Below are positions 1 to 8,354 of a stretch of 45,097 nucleotides of DNA, piece by piece. The notes beneath the pieces are model-generated. The model had not been told where the DNA came from. It did no database searches and was given only the letters and a program-made list of their open reading frames with translations. Each line of letters starts with the position of its first letter. Position 1 is the stretch's first letter. Source of the DNA: Pelagibius sp. (GTDB taxonomy: Bacteria; Pseudomonadota; Alphaproteobacteria; Kiloniellales; Kiloniellaceae); assembly GCA_028280305.1 (NCBI GenBank), contig JANQMC010000008.1, positions 1 to 45,097 of the forward strand, written 5' to 3'. A program made the translations under genes and the position numbers.

Positions 1-2
1 AT

Positions 3-2345
3 GTAATTACCTCACTCGAGGCCTCCGGGAATACTGAAGCGTTAATCCCTTTCTTAATGGCAATCGAACGTGTTGACAGATCGTATTCTCTGAACGAGAA
101 CGCGCTTGACCTAAAGAGACAGATTCAAGCCCGACAGAGTTTAAAGCGAGAACTCTTTTGGGCTGACATCGCTGAAATCAGGGCCAACGGGAGCAATGAC
201 AGACCCGTTGTAAAGGTTTGGCAGATCTACTTTATGAACCAACCCTTGTGGGAACTTGTGCCGGATGACTTGGAATGGTTGAAAAATGACGTAACCTTAA
301 TGTCTCGGGTCGACGACAAGCGTGTAGCGCTGAGCGGTGCGTTGGAATTGATGGGGTCTATCGACCCTGGGCTACATCTTGCCCAAAAGCTGCGCCGCGA
401 AATGGATGCGGTACCGGTGCTCATTAATGATATAGATGAATTTCTCGCCCAATCATCTGAGGATGATTGGGCGACTCGAGCTCGCATAAAGGAAGAAAAA
501 AAAGATGAGGAGAAGAGACTAAAACAAGAGCGTGAGGAAGCAATTGAGTCGTGGCGGCAGCTTCGCGAGGAGATTTGCCAAAACCCTCGAAAGCTGCTGC
601 AAAAAGACTCTCGATACTACTACGTCAACAATTTATCCCATTGGCTACAAAGGAAAACCGGACAAAACCCGCACCTCGCGATGAGACATTGGAATCTACT
701 TGAATCAGGCTTCAGCGGAGAGGTGGCGGTCGCGTACAAGGAGGCGATATGCAGCTATTGGCGCGAAACTAAGCCCAATATCTCACCAGGCGAGAAGCAG
801 CCTATCAGAGTAACATGGCCATCAATCTATTGTGTTGGAGCTATTGGCGCTGAAAAAGCAGAAAACCCAAATTGGCTATCACAGCTCACATCAAGTGAAG
901 CCCAGCTAGCAGCAAAGCATGGCTTCTCCGTCGCTAAAAGCCTCGACTATCCCGATTGGTTAGACGACCTCGCCGCGTTTTACCCAGATACTGTTCTGCC
1001 AGCACTAATGAAATGGACCAAACGAGAGTGGTTGTCCGAGACGAATGCGCACTGTGGCTTCTTAAACCACTTCAGCAGCGGAAAGGCACCCATTGAACCA
1101 ACCTTGACTAACGACCTCTTTGACATTCTCGTTGGTGCAGAGCCCAACTCGCTACATAAGCTCGAGCTGGCAATCCGGCTATTCCAGCGTATGAGATTAA
1201 CAGAGAACCAACTCGATCGGCTTCAACAAGTCTGTCAGGACAGAGTGGTGGAGAACCGTAAACCCGAAGAATCCACTCGGTACATTGCGCTTCTTTTCTG
1301 GATTAATCCAGATGTTGCCTGCGAGACGTTTTGTGGTTGGTTAGAAAAAGTCTCTAAACCTCCGCAGAGATCAGCAATAGCCGTTGAAGCGTTTGCAATA
1401 GTCTTTGGCGGATTCGAAAAAAAGGAGCTGATGGTTAGCACTTTGGAACGTGCAAAAACTTCTACGAAAAAGCAACTTGTGCGTCTGGCCTACCGGTATG
1501 TGAGACCAATTGATGACAACCGACATGAGGGAGCTTGGAGTTCAGACACACGCGATCACGCGGAGAGCAGTCGCAACACGGTCTTATCTGCACTGCTAGA
1601 AGCAACAGGTGCTGATGCCTATGAGGCAATGAAAGAGTTAGCGAAATCGGAAGAGGTTGGAGATCGAGCAGATCGATTCCACGAACTCGCTCGAGGCATG
1701 GCTGAGCGTGACTCCGAGAGGCAATCCTGGACTGAAGAAAACACTGTCGAGTATGAGAGTCGATACGCAGCACCAATAGCAAGCAATGGGGACTTTTTAC
1801 AGGTCGTTTTGAACGTTTTGGGCGATATCGAGAACAGTTTGTTCCAGGACGACGCTTCGTCCCTTAAGCTCCTAGAGAAATTAGCCAAACCTAAGAAAGA
1901 ACCAACTCAGACACGTGAACGTGATGAGGAAAGTGTTCAAAATTGGCTAGCTGAACAACTTACACTGCGTGCTATTGGCAGGTTCCATGTATCGCGGGAG
2001 GTCGAAATCGCTAACAAGGATAAGCCTGACATTATTGTTTCATCGACCTCCAAGCCGTTCGAGGTTGTCATTGAAGTAAAGCAGGCCGATTCCTGGTCGC
2101 CAAATGAGCTAAAAACTGCCTTAACCGTGCAATTAGCAGAAAACTATTTGAAGCCAAAGACTCGCCGATGCGGTGTTCTCGTAGTTACAAATCACGGAAG
2201 TCGTAGCTGGCGTCATCCAGACACCAAACGGTCCATGAATTTTGAGCAACTCGTTGATCTGCTTAGAACGGTGGCAAATAGAAAAGTCACAAACCTATCA
2301 GGTGAAATCACCGTTTCAGTATCTGGAATTAACGCTGCACCGTAG
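3..2345 (+). CDS. Large helical protein with C-terminal PD-(D/E)XK-like nuclease domain, 5' end outside window
   Basis: I do not recognise a named family. The frame stays open to the left edge, and the first ATG (57) has no Shine-Dalgarno sequence, so the real start probably lies upstream; at least 780 residues are visible. Numbering from the ATG at 57, residues 1-640 are mostly helical, with a charged coiled coil near 144-175 (rich in E, K and R) and repeat-like helical stretches. The last ~130 residues carry a PD-(D/E)XK pattern: a Glu helix, then KPDIIV, then VIEVKQ, then a Gln-containing helix. This fits a restriction-like nuclease or DNA-binding effector. Base composition is clearly AT-richer than in all following genes, which suggests horizontal acquisition. 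A role in phage defence or a mobile element is inference only. Confidence 0.7.
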   Translation, partial: VITSLEASGNTEALIPFLMAIERVDRSYSLNENALDLKRQIQARQSLKRELFWADIAEIRANGSNDRPVVKVWQIYFMNQPLWELVPDDLEWLKNDVTLMSRVDDKRVALSGALELMGSIDPGLHLAQKLRREMDAVPVLINDIDEFLAQSSEDDWATRARIKEEKKDEEKRLKQEREEAIESWRQLREEICQNPRKLLQKDSRYYYVNNLSHWLQRKTGQNPHLAMRHWNLLESGFSGEVAVAYKEAICSYWRETKPNISPGEKQPIRVTWPSIYCVGAIGAEKAENPNWLSQLTSSEAQLAAKHGFSVAKSLDYPDWLDDLAAFYPDTVLPALMKWTKREWLSETNAHCGFLNHFSSGKAPIEPTLTNDLFDILVGAEPNSLHKLELAIRLFQRMRLTENQLDRLQQVCQDRVVENRKPEESTRYIALLFWINPDVACETFCGWLEKVSKPPQRSAIAVEAFAIVFGGFEKKELMVSTLERAKTSTKKQLVRLAYRYVRPIDDNRHEGAWSSDTRDHAESSRNTVLSALLEATGADAYEAMKELAKSEEVGDRADRFHELARGMAERDSERQSWTEENTVEYESRYAAPIASNGDFLQVVLNVLGDIENSLFQDDASSLKLLEKLAKPKKEPTQTRERDEESVQNWLAEQLTLRAIGRFHVSREVEIANKDKPDIIVSSTSKPFEVVIEVKQADSWSPNELKTALTVQLAENYLKPKTRRCGVLVVTNHGSRSWRHPDTKRSMNFEQLVDLLRTVANRKVTNLSGEITVSVSGINAAP

Positions 2346-2354
2346 CAGCTTCAC

Positions 2355-5300
2355 TCAATGAAAATCCCGCGATTTGGGCATCGGGTTCACGTTCCTCGGG
2401 TGCCTTGCTGTCGCCGTTTCGTAATGCGCGGGCCTTTGTTTTTCGGGGCGGTGGTCCCTTGTCGGGCGGTCGACTTCGTCGGCGCGGGCGCGGGTTGATT
2501 TCAGGTTGCCGGGCTCCAGGGCCGGGCCCGGTTTCAGGTCTAGCAGGCGCGGGGTGAGGTCGGTGAGGTCTTCGGCGACGATGTGGATCACCAGGCCCTC
2601 GCGCTGCAGCTTGCCGCGCACGGCGAGCAGGCCGGCCTTCATCACCGTGGCGCGGTGGCGCTGGAAAACGTCGGGCCAGACGATGGCGTTGGCGGTGCCG
2701 GTCTCGTCCTCGATGGTCGCGAAGATCACGCCCTTGGCGCTGCCCGGGCGCTGACGCACCAGCACCAGCCCGGCGACGGTCACCGTCTTGCCGGGCGGCA
2801 GGTCGGGCAGATGCATCATTTCCACCATGCCCTCGGCCGCCAGTTGCTGGCGCAGGAAGGCCAGGGGGTGGGCCTTCAGCGAAAGACGCAGCGCGCGGTA
2901 GTCGTCGACCACGTGTTCGCTCAGCGCCATTTCGGGCAGGGTGACGGCGGGCTCGGGTCCTAACTCCTCGGGGGCCAACTCTTCCGGCGCGTCCCTCTCC
3001 TCCTCCTGAAAGGCAAAGAGCGGCAGCTGTTCGGCGCGCCGGCGCTCCCCCGGCAGGCGCTTCACCGCCCAGAGTGCCTCGCGCCGCGCGAGGCCCATGG
3101 AACGGTAGGCATCGGCACGGGCCAGGGCCTCCAAGGTCAGGGGCCGCAAGGAGGCGCGGCGCCACAGCGCCAGGGGGTCGGTGTAAACCCCACCTTTCCC
3201 TGGCCCCCGCTTGGCGACGATGGCCCGCCCCTCTTCCTCGCCCAGGCCCTTCACCTGTCTGAGACCGAGACGCAGGGCCGGGTCGCGGCCGTCGGCCGCC
3301 GTCTCCAGCGTGCAGTCCCAAGCGCTGAGGTTCACGTCGGGCGCGCGGATCTCCACCCCGTGTTCGCGGGCGTCGCGGACGATCTGCGCCGGGGCGTAGA
3401 AGCCCATGGGCTGGCTGTTCAACAGCGCGGCGGCGAAGACCGCGGGGTAGTAGTGCTTCATCCAGGCGGAGACGTAGACCAGCAGCGCGAAGCTGGCGGC
3501 GTGGCTTTCGGGAAAGCCGTAGTCGCCGAAGCCTTCGATCTGGTTGAAGCAGCGCTCGGCGAAATCCGGGTCGTAGCCCCGCGCGATCATGCCGTCGATG
3601 AACTTCTGGCGGAAGGAATGGATGGTGCCGACATGGCGGAAGGTGGCCATGGCGCGGCGCAGGCGGTCGGCCTCCGCCGGCTGGAAACCGGCGGCGACGA
3701 TGGCGATCTGCATGGCCTGTTCCTGAAACAGCGGCACGCCGAGAGTCTTTTCGAGAACACGGCGCAGCGCTTCGGAAGGATAGGCCACCTTCTCCTTCCC
3801 CTCCCGCCTTCGCAGGTAGGGGTGCACCATATCGCCCTGGATCGGGCCGGGGCGCACGATCGCCACCTCGATCACCAGGTCGTAGAAATTCTTCGGCTTC
3901 AGGCGCGGCAGCATGGACATCTGGGCCCGGCTTTCCACCTGAAAGACGCCGATGGTGTCGGCGCGCGAAAGCATGCCGTAGACCTCCGGGTCGCCCTGGC
4001 GCACCGAGGCCAGGGTGCAGTCGCGCCCGTAGTGTTCCTTGATGAGGGCGAAGCCCTTACGCAGACAGGTCAGCATGCCCAGCGCCAGCACATCGACCTT
4101 CAGCATGCCCAGCGCATCGAGGTCGTCCTTGTCCCATTCGATCACCGTGCGGTTTTCCATGGCGGCGTTTTCGATGGGCACGACCTCGCAGAGCGGGCTC
4201 TCGGTCATGACGAAGCCGCCGACGTGCTGGGAGAGATGGCGGGGAAAGCCGATCAGTTCCTGCACCAGCGTCAGGGTCTGGCCAAGGCGGCGGTCGCTGG
4301 GGTCGAGGCCCAGGGCCCGCACCTCCTTTTCCTCCACCCCCTCCTGGCTCCAGCCCCAGATGGCGCCGGAAAGCGCGGCGATGGTGTCGGCGGAAAGGCC
4401 CATCACCTTGCCGACCTCGCGCATCGCGCCGCGCGAGCGGTAGCAGATCACCGTGGCGGTCAGCGCCGTGCGCTCGCGCCCGTACTTTTCATAGATATAC
4501 TGCATCACCTCTTCGCGGCGCTCATGCTCGAAGTCGACGTCGATGTCCGGCGGCTCGCGGCGCTCGGCGGAGACGAAACGCTCGAACAGCAGGTCGATCA
4601 GCGTCGGGTCGACCGAGGTGATGCCCAGGCAGTAGCAGACCGCGGAGTTGGCGGCCGAGCCGCGGCCCTGGCAGAGGATGTCCTGGGACCGGGCGAAGCG
4701 CACCACGTCCTCCACCGTGAGGAAATAGGGCGCGTAGTCGAGCTGCGCGATCAGCGCCAGTTCGCGGGTGACGGCGGCGCGGACCTTCTCCGGGATGCCT
4801 TCAGGGTAGCGCTCCGCGGCGCCGCGCCAGGTGAGGTGTTCCAGTTCTTCCTGGGGGCTGCGGCCTCCCGTCGTCAGTTCCTCGGGATAGTCGTGGCGCA
4901 GTTCGTCGAGGGAGAAGCGGCAGCGCTTCGCGACCTCCAGCGTGTTGGCCAGGGCTTCGGGGTAGTGGCGGAAGAGATGGGCCATATCCTCCGGCGTTTT
5001 CAGGATGCGCTCGGCATTCGCCTGCAGGCGGTAGCCCGCCGTGTCGATGGTGCAGTGTTCGCGGATGCAGGTGACGACGTCGAGCAGCGGCTTGCGCTGG
5101 GGCGTGTGCAGGCAGACGTCGTTGCAGGCAACCAGCGGCAGGCCGGTTCGCGCCGCCAGCGCGGCCAGCGCCTTCAGGTCGCGGGCGTCGCTGCCCCGGT
5201 AGAGCGCGCGGGCGCCGAGGAAGACAGCGCCGGGACAGGCTTCGGCGAGGCGGCGCAGATGACTCTCTATGTTTTCATCCGGCAGCACGACGAAGGTCTG

Positions 5301-5678
5301 TCCCGCGCCGTGCTCGATGATCTCCTCAAAGGAGAAGTGGCAACTTCCCTTCTCCGCGCGGCGCTTGCCGAGGGTGAGCAGGCGGCAGAGCCGGCCATAG
5401 GCGGCGCGGTCGGCGGGAAAGCAGAGCACTTCCGGCCCGTCTTCCGGTATCAACCGCGCGCCGACCAGCAGTTGGATTCCCGCCTGCTTCGCCGCCAATT
5501 CCTTTACCGCCACATGGGCGCGCACCACCCCGGCCAGGGAATTGCGGTCGGCAATGGCAACCGCCGGCAGCCCCAGCGCCGCCGCCCCCATCACCAATTC
5601 CTCCGGGTGGGAACCGGACCGCAGGAAGGAGTAATTGCTGGTCACCTCCAGCGGGACGTAGGTGTTGGTTTGGGTCAT
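2355..5678 (-). CDS. dnaE2: Error-prone DNA polymerase DnaE2 (ImuC)
   Basis: Alpha subunit of the SOS-induced translesion polymerase, which works with ImuA and ImuB in damage mutagenesis. At 1107 residues the length is normal for the family. The N-terminal PHP domain opens with VTSNYSFLRSGSHPEELV (residues 13-30). The polymerase core has the catalytic aspartates in PDIDVDFEHERREE (P377; D378, D380, D382) and the GRGSAANSAVCYCLGIT block. An OB-fold sits near 990-1065, and the chain ends in the family hallmark SRDFH, so it is intact. The residues QLPLF at 884-888 resemble a beta-clamp-binding pentapeptide. The start ATG gives the usual N terminus. It lies downstream of imuA-imuB on the same strand, but a DUF559 gene and repeats intervene, so cotranscription is uncertain. 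Confidence 0.96.
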   Translation of the reverse strand: MTQTNTYVPLEVTSNYSFLRSGSHPEELVMGAAALGLPAVAIADRNSLAGVVRAHVAVKELAAKQAGIQLLVGARLIPEDGPEVLCFPADRAAYGRLCRLLTLGKRRAEKGSCHFSFEEIIEHGAGQTFVVLPDENIESHLRRLAEACPGAVFLGARALYRGSDARDLKALAALAARTGLPLVACNDVCLHTPQRKPLLDVVTCIREHCTIDTAGYRLQANAERILKTPEDMAHLFRHYPEALANTLEVAKRCRFSLDELRHDYPEELTTGGRSPQEELEHLTWRGAAERYPEGIPEKVRAAVTRELALIAQLDYAPYFLTVEDVVRFARSQDILCQGRGSAANSAVCYCLGITSVDPTLIDLLFERFVSAERREPPDIDVDFEHERREEVMQYIYEKYGRERTALTATVICYRSRGAMREVGKVMGLSADTIAALSGAIWGWSQEGVEEKEVRALGLDPSDRRLGQTLTLVQELIGFPRHLSQHVGGFVMTESPLCEVVPIENAAMENRTVIEWDKDDLDALGMLKVDVLALGMLTCLRKGFALIKEHYGRDCTLASVRQGDPEVYGMLSRADTIGVFQVESRAQMSMLPRLKPKNFYDLVIEVAIVRPGPIQGDMVHPYLRRREGKEKVAYPSEALRRVLEKTLGVPLFQEQAMQIAIVAAGFQPAEADRLRRAMATFRHVGTIHSFRQKFIDGMIARGYDPDFAERCFNQIEGFGDYGFPESHAASFALLVYVSAWMKHYYPAVFAAALLNSQPMGFYAPAQIVRDAREHGVEIRAPDVNLSAWDCTLETAADGRDPALRLGLRQVKGLGEEEGRAIVAKRGPGKGGVYTDPLALWRRASLRPLTLEALARADAYRSMGLARREALWAVKRLPGERRRAEQLPLFAFQEEERDAPEELAPEELGPEPAVTLPEMALSEHVVDDYRALRLSLKAHPLAFLRQQLAAEGMVEMMHLPDLPPGKTVTVAGLVLVRQRPGSAKGVIFATIEDETGTANAIVWPDVFQRHRATVMKAGLLAVRGKLQREGLVIHIVAEDLTDLTPRLLDLKPGPALEPGNLKSTRARADEVDRPTRDHRPEKQRPAHYETATARHPRNVNPMPKSRDFH

Positions 5679-5728
5679 ATCGCGTTCGGTCTTCCTTCCA
5701 CCACAACCAAAGCCCCCTCACCCGGCTT

Positions 5729-5782
5729 CCCCCTCACCCTCCCACTGCGTGGGCCCCTCCCTCTCCCACGGGGGGAGAGGGA
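5729..5782. repeat. GC-rich intergenic palindromic repeat, type A, upstream of dnaE2
   Basis: One copy of a repeat with the core CCTCACCCTCCC, then a short hairpin, then CCCTCTCCC and a facing GGGAGAGGG. It is a variant of the longer block seen at 5827-5980 and 6393-6547. Together these repeats fill most of the 339-base gap between dnaE2 and the DUF559 gene; nothing else is visible there. They could form hairpins in the dnaE2 leader. Confidence 0.8.
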
Positions 5783-5826
5783 ATTCATTGCAAGCACCTT
5801 CTCTAATTCCTCCTCTCCCCTTTTGT

Positions 5827-5980
5827 TTCCCCCTCTCCCTTGATGGGAGAGGGGCGGGGTGAGGGTGATTCCCGCAGCCGGTAGCCCTCAACCACCTTCT
5901 GCAAGAAATGCAGCAGCGGCAGGAAGCCCCCTCACCCTCCCGCTTCGCGGGCCCCTCCCTCTCCCACGAGGGGAGAGGGA
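5827..5980. repeat. Left copy of ~155-bp direct repeat flanking the DUF559 gene
   Basis: Contains a B unit (5831-5853, perfect 9-bp stem CCCTCTCCC/GGGAGAGGG around TTGAT), a GGCGGGGTGAGGGTG stretch, a less conserved middle, and an A unit (5927-5980) with a CCCGC-TTC-GCGGG hairpin and a second CCCTCTCCC/GGGAGAGGG stem. The same order, orientation and spacing recur at 6393-6547 on the other side of the DUF559 gene, and most positions match by eye. Confidence 0.85.
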
Positions 5981-5999
5981 AATCACTGCGCACCTTTCT

Positions 6000-6030
6000 T
6001 TTGTTTCCCTTCTCCCTCTATGGGTGAGGA
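6000..6030. repeat. Degenerate B-type repeat containing the DUF559 stop codon
   Basis: Reads TTTGTTTCCCTTCTCCCTC followed by TATGGGTGAGG, a decayed version of the B unit (TTTGTTTCCCCCTCTCCC...GGGAGAGG). The stop codon of the DUF559 gene (6018-6020) and its last codons lie inside it, so the gene end and the repeat are physically merged. Confidence 0.6.
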
Positions 6031-6368
6031 GGCTTTTGGTTTTCCAAAGCCTGCGCGATGGTCGTCAACACGCCCTCCAGATTTTCCAGCACCTCGTTGT
6101 TCCAGAAGCGCAGAACGCGGAAACCTTTGTTCTCCAGCCAAGCGGTTCTTTCCACATCGCCGTCCTGGCGTTCAGCGTGCTGGCCGCCGTCCAATTCGAC
6201 GACCAGCTTCTCGTCATAGCAGGCGAAGTCGGCGACGAAGCGGCCGAGCGGCACCTGGCGGCGGAATTTGTGGCCGCCGAGTTGGCGGTTGCGCAGGGCC
6301 GACCAGAGCTTCCTTTCCGCCGCGGTCTCGTCGCGCCGCAGACGCCGGGCGGAAGCGGCCTTAGTCAT
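6018..6368 (-). CDS. DUF559 (Vsr-like endonuclease fold) protein
   Basis: A 116-residue protein of the DUF559 family, which has a very-short-patch-repair-like PD-(D/E)XK fold; its biological role is not established. Visible family features are an N-terminal helix with AERKLWSALRNRQL (about 18-31), GHKFRRQVPLGRFVADFAC (about 33-51), VVELDGGQH (about 57-65) with the likely catalytic Glu/Asp, and GFRVLRFWNNEVLENLEGV (about 82-100). A strong ribosome site (GAGGAG, six bases before ATG) supports the start. The gene lies between imuB and dnaE2 on the same strand, flanked by the two long direct repeats, and its stop codon lies in a third repeat fragment. It looks inserted as a unit with these repeats; that is inference. 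Confidence 0.9.
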   Translation of the reverse strand: MTKAASARRLRRDETAAERKLWSALRNRQLGGHKFRRQVPLGRFVADFACYDEKLVVELDGGQHAERQDGDVERTAWLENKGFRVLRFWNNEVLENLEGVLTTIAQALENQKPPHP

Positions 6369-6392
6369 GATTTCTCCTCGCCCTTCTTTTGG

Positions 6393-6547
6393 TTCCCCCT
6401 CTCCCTTGATGGGAGAGGATCGGGGTTAGGGTGACTCTCGCAAGCGGCAATCCCCGGTCATCTTCTGCGGGTAATGAAGCAGCGGCGCGAAGCCCCCTCA
6501 CCCTCCCGCTTCGCGGGGCCCTCCCTCTCCCACGAGGGGAGAGGGGG
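6393..6547. repeat. Right copy of ~155-bp direct repeat flanking the DUF559 gene
   Basis: B unit at 6396-6418 (CCTCTCCC-TTGAT-GGGAGAGG), then GGGGTTAGGGTG, a variable middle ending AAGCAGCGGCGCGAAG, then an A unit (6493-6547) with CCCGCTTCGCGGG and CCCTCTCCC/GGGAGAGG. It is a direct (not inverted) copy of 5827-5980. It sits between the imuB stop codon and the DUF559 ribosome-binding site, and so makes up most of the imuB-DUF559 spacer. Confidence 0.85.
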
Positions 6548-6569
6548 ATTTCGTTTGCCCTTTCACCCA

Positions 6570-8354
6570 TCATCCGAACAGCCCGTGCAGGAACCACTGG
6601 CCGGCGCTGCGGTAGAGCCAGTAGCGGCGGCCGTCGGCGTCTTCGACGCGGAAATAATCGCGCGGCTCGGCATCGCCGGCGATTGGGTCGTCCCCAGCCA
6701 GGACATTGGGCGCGGGATTGCCCAAAATCGAATCGTTCTGCCACCACTCGCCGAGCAGGCGCTCCGGCCCCTCGGCCTGCACCACCTCGTGCAGCATGCG
6801 GCGCCACCTGAAACGCGCCGGCGGATGATCGGGTAGCAAGGAGACCGCCTCCACCGGCTCCGGCCGCGGCAGCAGGCGCAGGGGGCGCAGGTTCGGATGG
6901 GGCGTTTTGCGCCAGCCTTCATCCTGCATGTCTTCGCCAGGCTTTTCTTCTCCGCCTTCCCCCTCAACGCTTGCCAGCACGAAGGCGCGCTCCGGCAGAT
7001 GGCTTTCCCGGGGGCTGGGGCGGCGCACGGCGGCAAGCCCCAGGCGACTGCCCAGGCGGTCGACCAGATCGGGAATGTCTTCGGCACCGGCGGCGCTGTT
7101 GATCGGTTGCGCCGTGACGACGGCGGGTGCAGGCGCTTCTTCCTCTGCGTCGTTTTGTTGTTGCGGCGGTTGCTGTTGTGGGGGTGGGGGCACCGGGAAG
7201 TTCATCTGCCTTGCACCCAGGGGGTCGCTGCGGGCGGCGGCCAGGGTCATCACCTCGATGCCGAAGCCGGGGTCGATCTGCGCCAGCTTCTCGGTGAAGA
7301 GACGGCGCAGGTGCTTGGCATCGCGGCTCGCCCGGCTGGTGCCGACGGAGAGGCTTTGGAAACTGCCGTCGCTGCGGTAGGCGGTGAAGTCCAACTGCCG
7401 CGCCCCGCGCCCGGCCAGGGCCAGTTCGCGGCAGAGCCGCGGCAGCAGATCGTCGAGGGCGCGGGCGATATCGTCGGGGGCGCTGATCGGCTCCGCGAAG
7501 ATGCGCCGCAGAAGATGGGCCGGCGGCGGGCGGCGCGGCGACAGGGCCTCGGCCTCCTCCCCCAGGGCCTGGGCCAAACGGCGCGCCGCCAGCGGGCCGA
7601 AGCGCGGCGTCATCACGCTGGGCGAAAGCGCATAGAGATCTTCGATGCGCCTGAGCCCCAGGCGATCCATCACCTCCACCGCGGCGTCGGGCAGGCGCAG
7701 CGCCGCCGGCGGCAGGCAGGCGATGGCGGCGCGCTGGCTGCCCGGCATGACGACGACGCAGGGATGCGCCGGCGAGGCGGCGAAACGCGCCATGGCCCAG
7801 GCGGCGCCGATGGTGTCGGCCATGGCAAGGCGATTCGTATAACCGAGATCCGTCAGCCGCGCCTGCAGATCTTCCAGTAATGCCGCTTCGCCGCCGAAGA
7901 GGTGACAGCAGCCGGAGACGTCGAGCAAGACCCCCGCCCCGCCGCCCGGCCCCCGACCGCTGCCCTCGGCTGTCGAGCAGGGCGCCGTCCAGGGGCTGTA
8001 GCGGCCGCACCAGGCGGCGAGCCGGGCGATGGCCTGGGCGTCGGCTTCCGCTTCGTGGGGGGCCGTGGTCACACCGGGCAGGAGGGCGCGGGCCTCGGCC
8101 AGAGGCAGGCCGGGGGTGAGGCCCGCCCCCGCCGCCGCGGCATTCACCGCCGCCAGGCTGAGCTGCCCGCGCTCCGCCGTTACCAGCGCCAGCGGCGCTT
8201 CTTCAGACCGCTTGCCGGAAGTCGATAAGCTCTGCCTCTGCCCCTGGCCCTGCGCTTGCCTGTGTCTGGATTGTCCGCGGGCGCGCTGCCAGCGGCCCCG
8301 TTGCCAACGATCCGTCGCGAAGCGCGGGAGCCAGAGAGAAACCACACGCCGCAT
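6570..8354 (-). CDS. imuB: ImuB, Y-family polymerase-like mutasome hub
   Basis: Catalytically inactive Y-family relative that bridges ImuA, DnaE2 and the sliding clamp in SOS mutagenesis. The start at 8354 gives MRRVVSLWLPRFATDRW, the typical ImuB N terminus, without the catalytic acidic residues of active Y-family enzymes. A frame extending to 8444 would add 30 atypical residues. At 594 residues it is slightly long; a low-complexity Pro/Gln stretch (NFPVPPPPQQQPPQQQND) lies about two thirds along. The C terminus WFLHGLFG is standard for the family. I see no obvious QLxLF clamp motif in it. It overlaps the end of imuA by 152 bp in another frame and probably shares the imuA promoter. Confidence 0.93.
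   Translation of the reverse strand: MRRVVSLWLPRFATDRWQRGRWQRARGQSRHRQAQGQGQRQSLSTSGKRSEEAPLALVTAERGQLSLAAVNAAAAGAGLTPGLPLAEARALLPGVTTAPHEAEADAQAIARLAAWCGRYSPWTAPCSTAEGSGRGPGGGAGVLLDVSGCCHLFGGEAALLEDLQARLTDLGYTNRLAMADTIGAAWAMARFAASPAHPCVVVMPGSQRAAIACLPPAALRLPDAAVEVMDRLGLRRIEDLYALSPSVMTPRFGPLAARRLAQALGEEAEALSPRRPPPAHLLRRIFAEPISAPDDIARALDDLLPRLCRELALAGRGARQLDFTAYRSDGSFQSLSVGTSRASRDAKHLRRLFTEKLAQIDPGFGIEVMTLAAARSDPLGARQMNFPVPPPPQQQPPQQQNDAEEEAPAPAVVTAQPINSAAGAEDIPDLVDRLGSRLGLAAVRRPSPRESHLPERAFVLASVEGEGGEEKPGEDMQDEGWRKTPHPNLRPLRLLPRPEPVEAVSLLPDHPPARFRWRRMLHEVVQAEGPERLLGEWWQNDSILGNPAPNVLAGDDPIAGDAEPRDYFRVEDADGRRYWLYRSAGQWFLHGLFG

Noticed and set aside
2329..3321. 330-residue minus-strand frame overlapping the dnaE2 3' end
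   Set aside because: Arg/Pro/Gly-rich low-complexity translation in a shifted frame of dnaE2; no ribosome site and no domain.
3360..5843. 827-residue open frame on the plus strand opposite dnaE2
   Set aside because: The frame is a by-product of the GC-rich codon pattern of dnaE2 on the other strand; it is rich in R, A, G and H, has no family motif, and covers a fully convincing polymerase gene.
5711..6552. Possible CRISPR array in the repeat-rich region
   Set aside because: Repeats are irregularly spaced, palindromic and of two types, with a gene between them; there are no uniform spacers and no cas genes.
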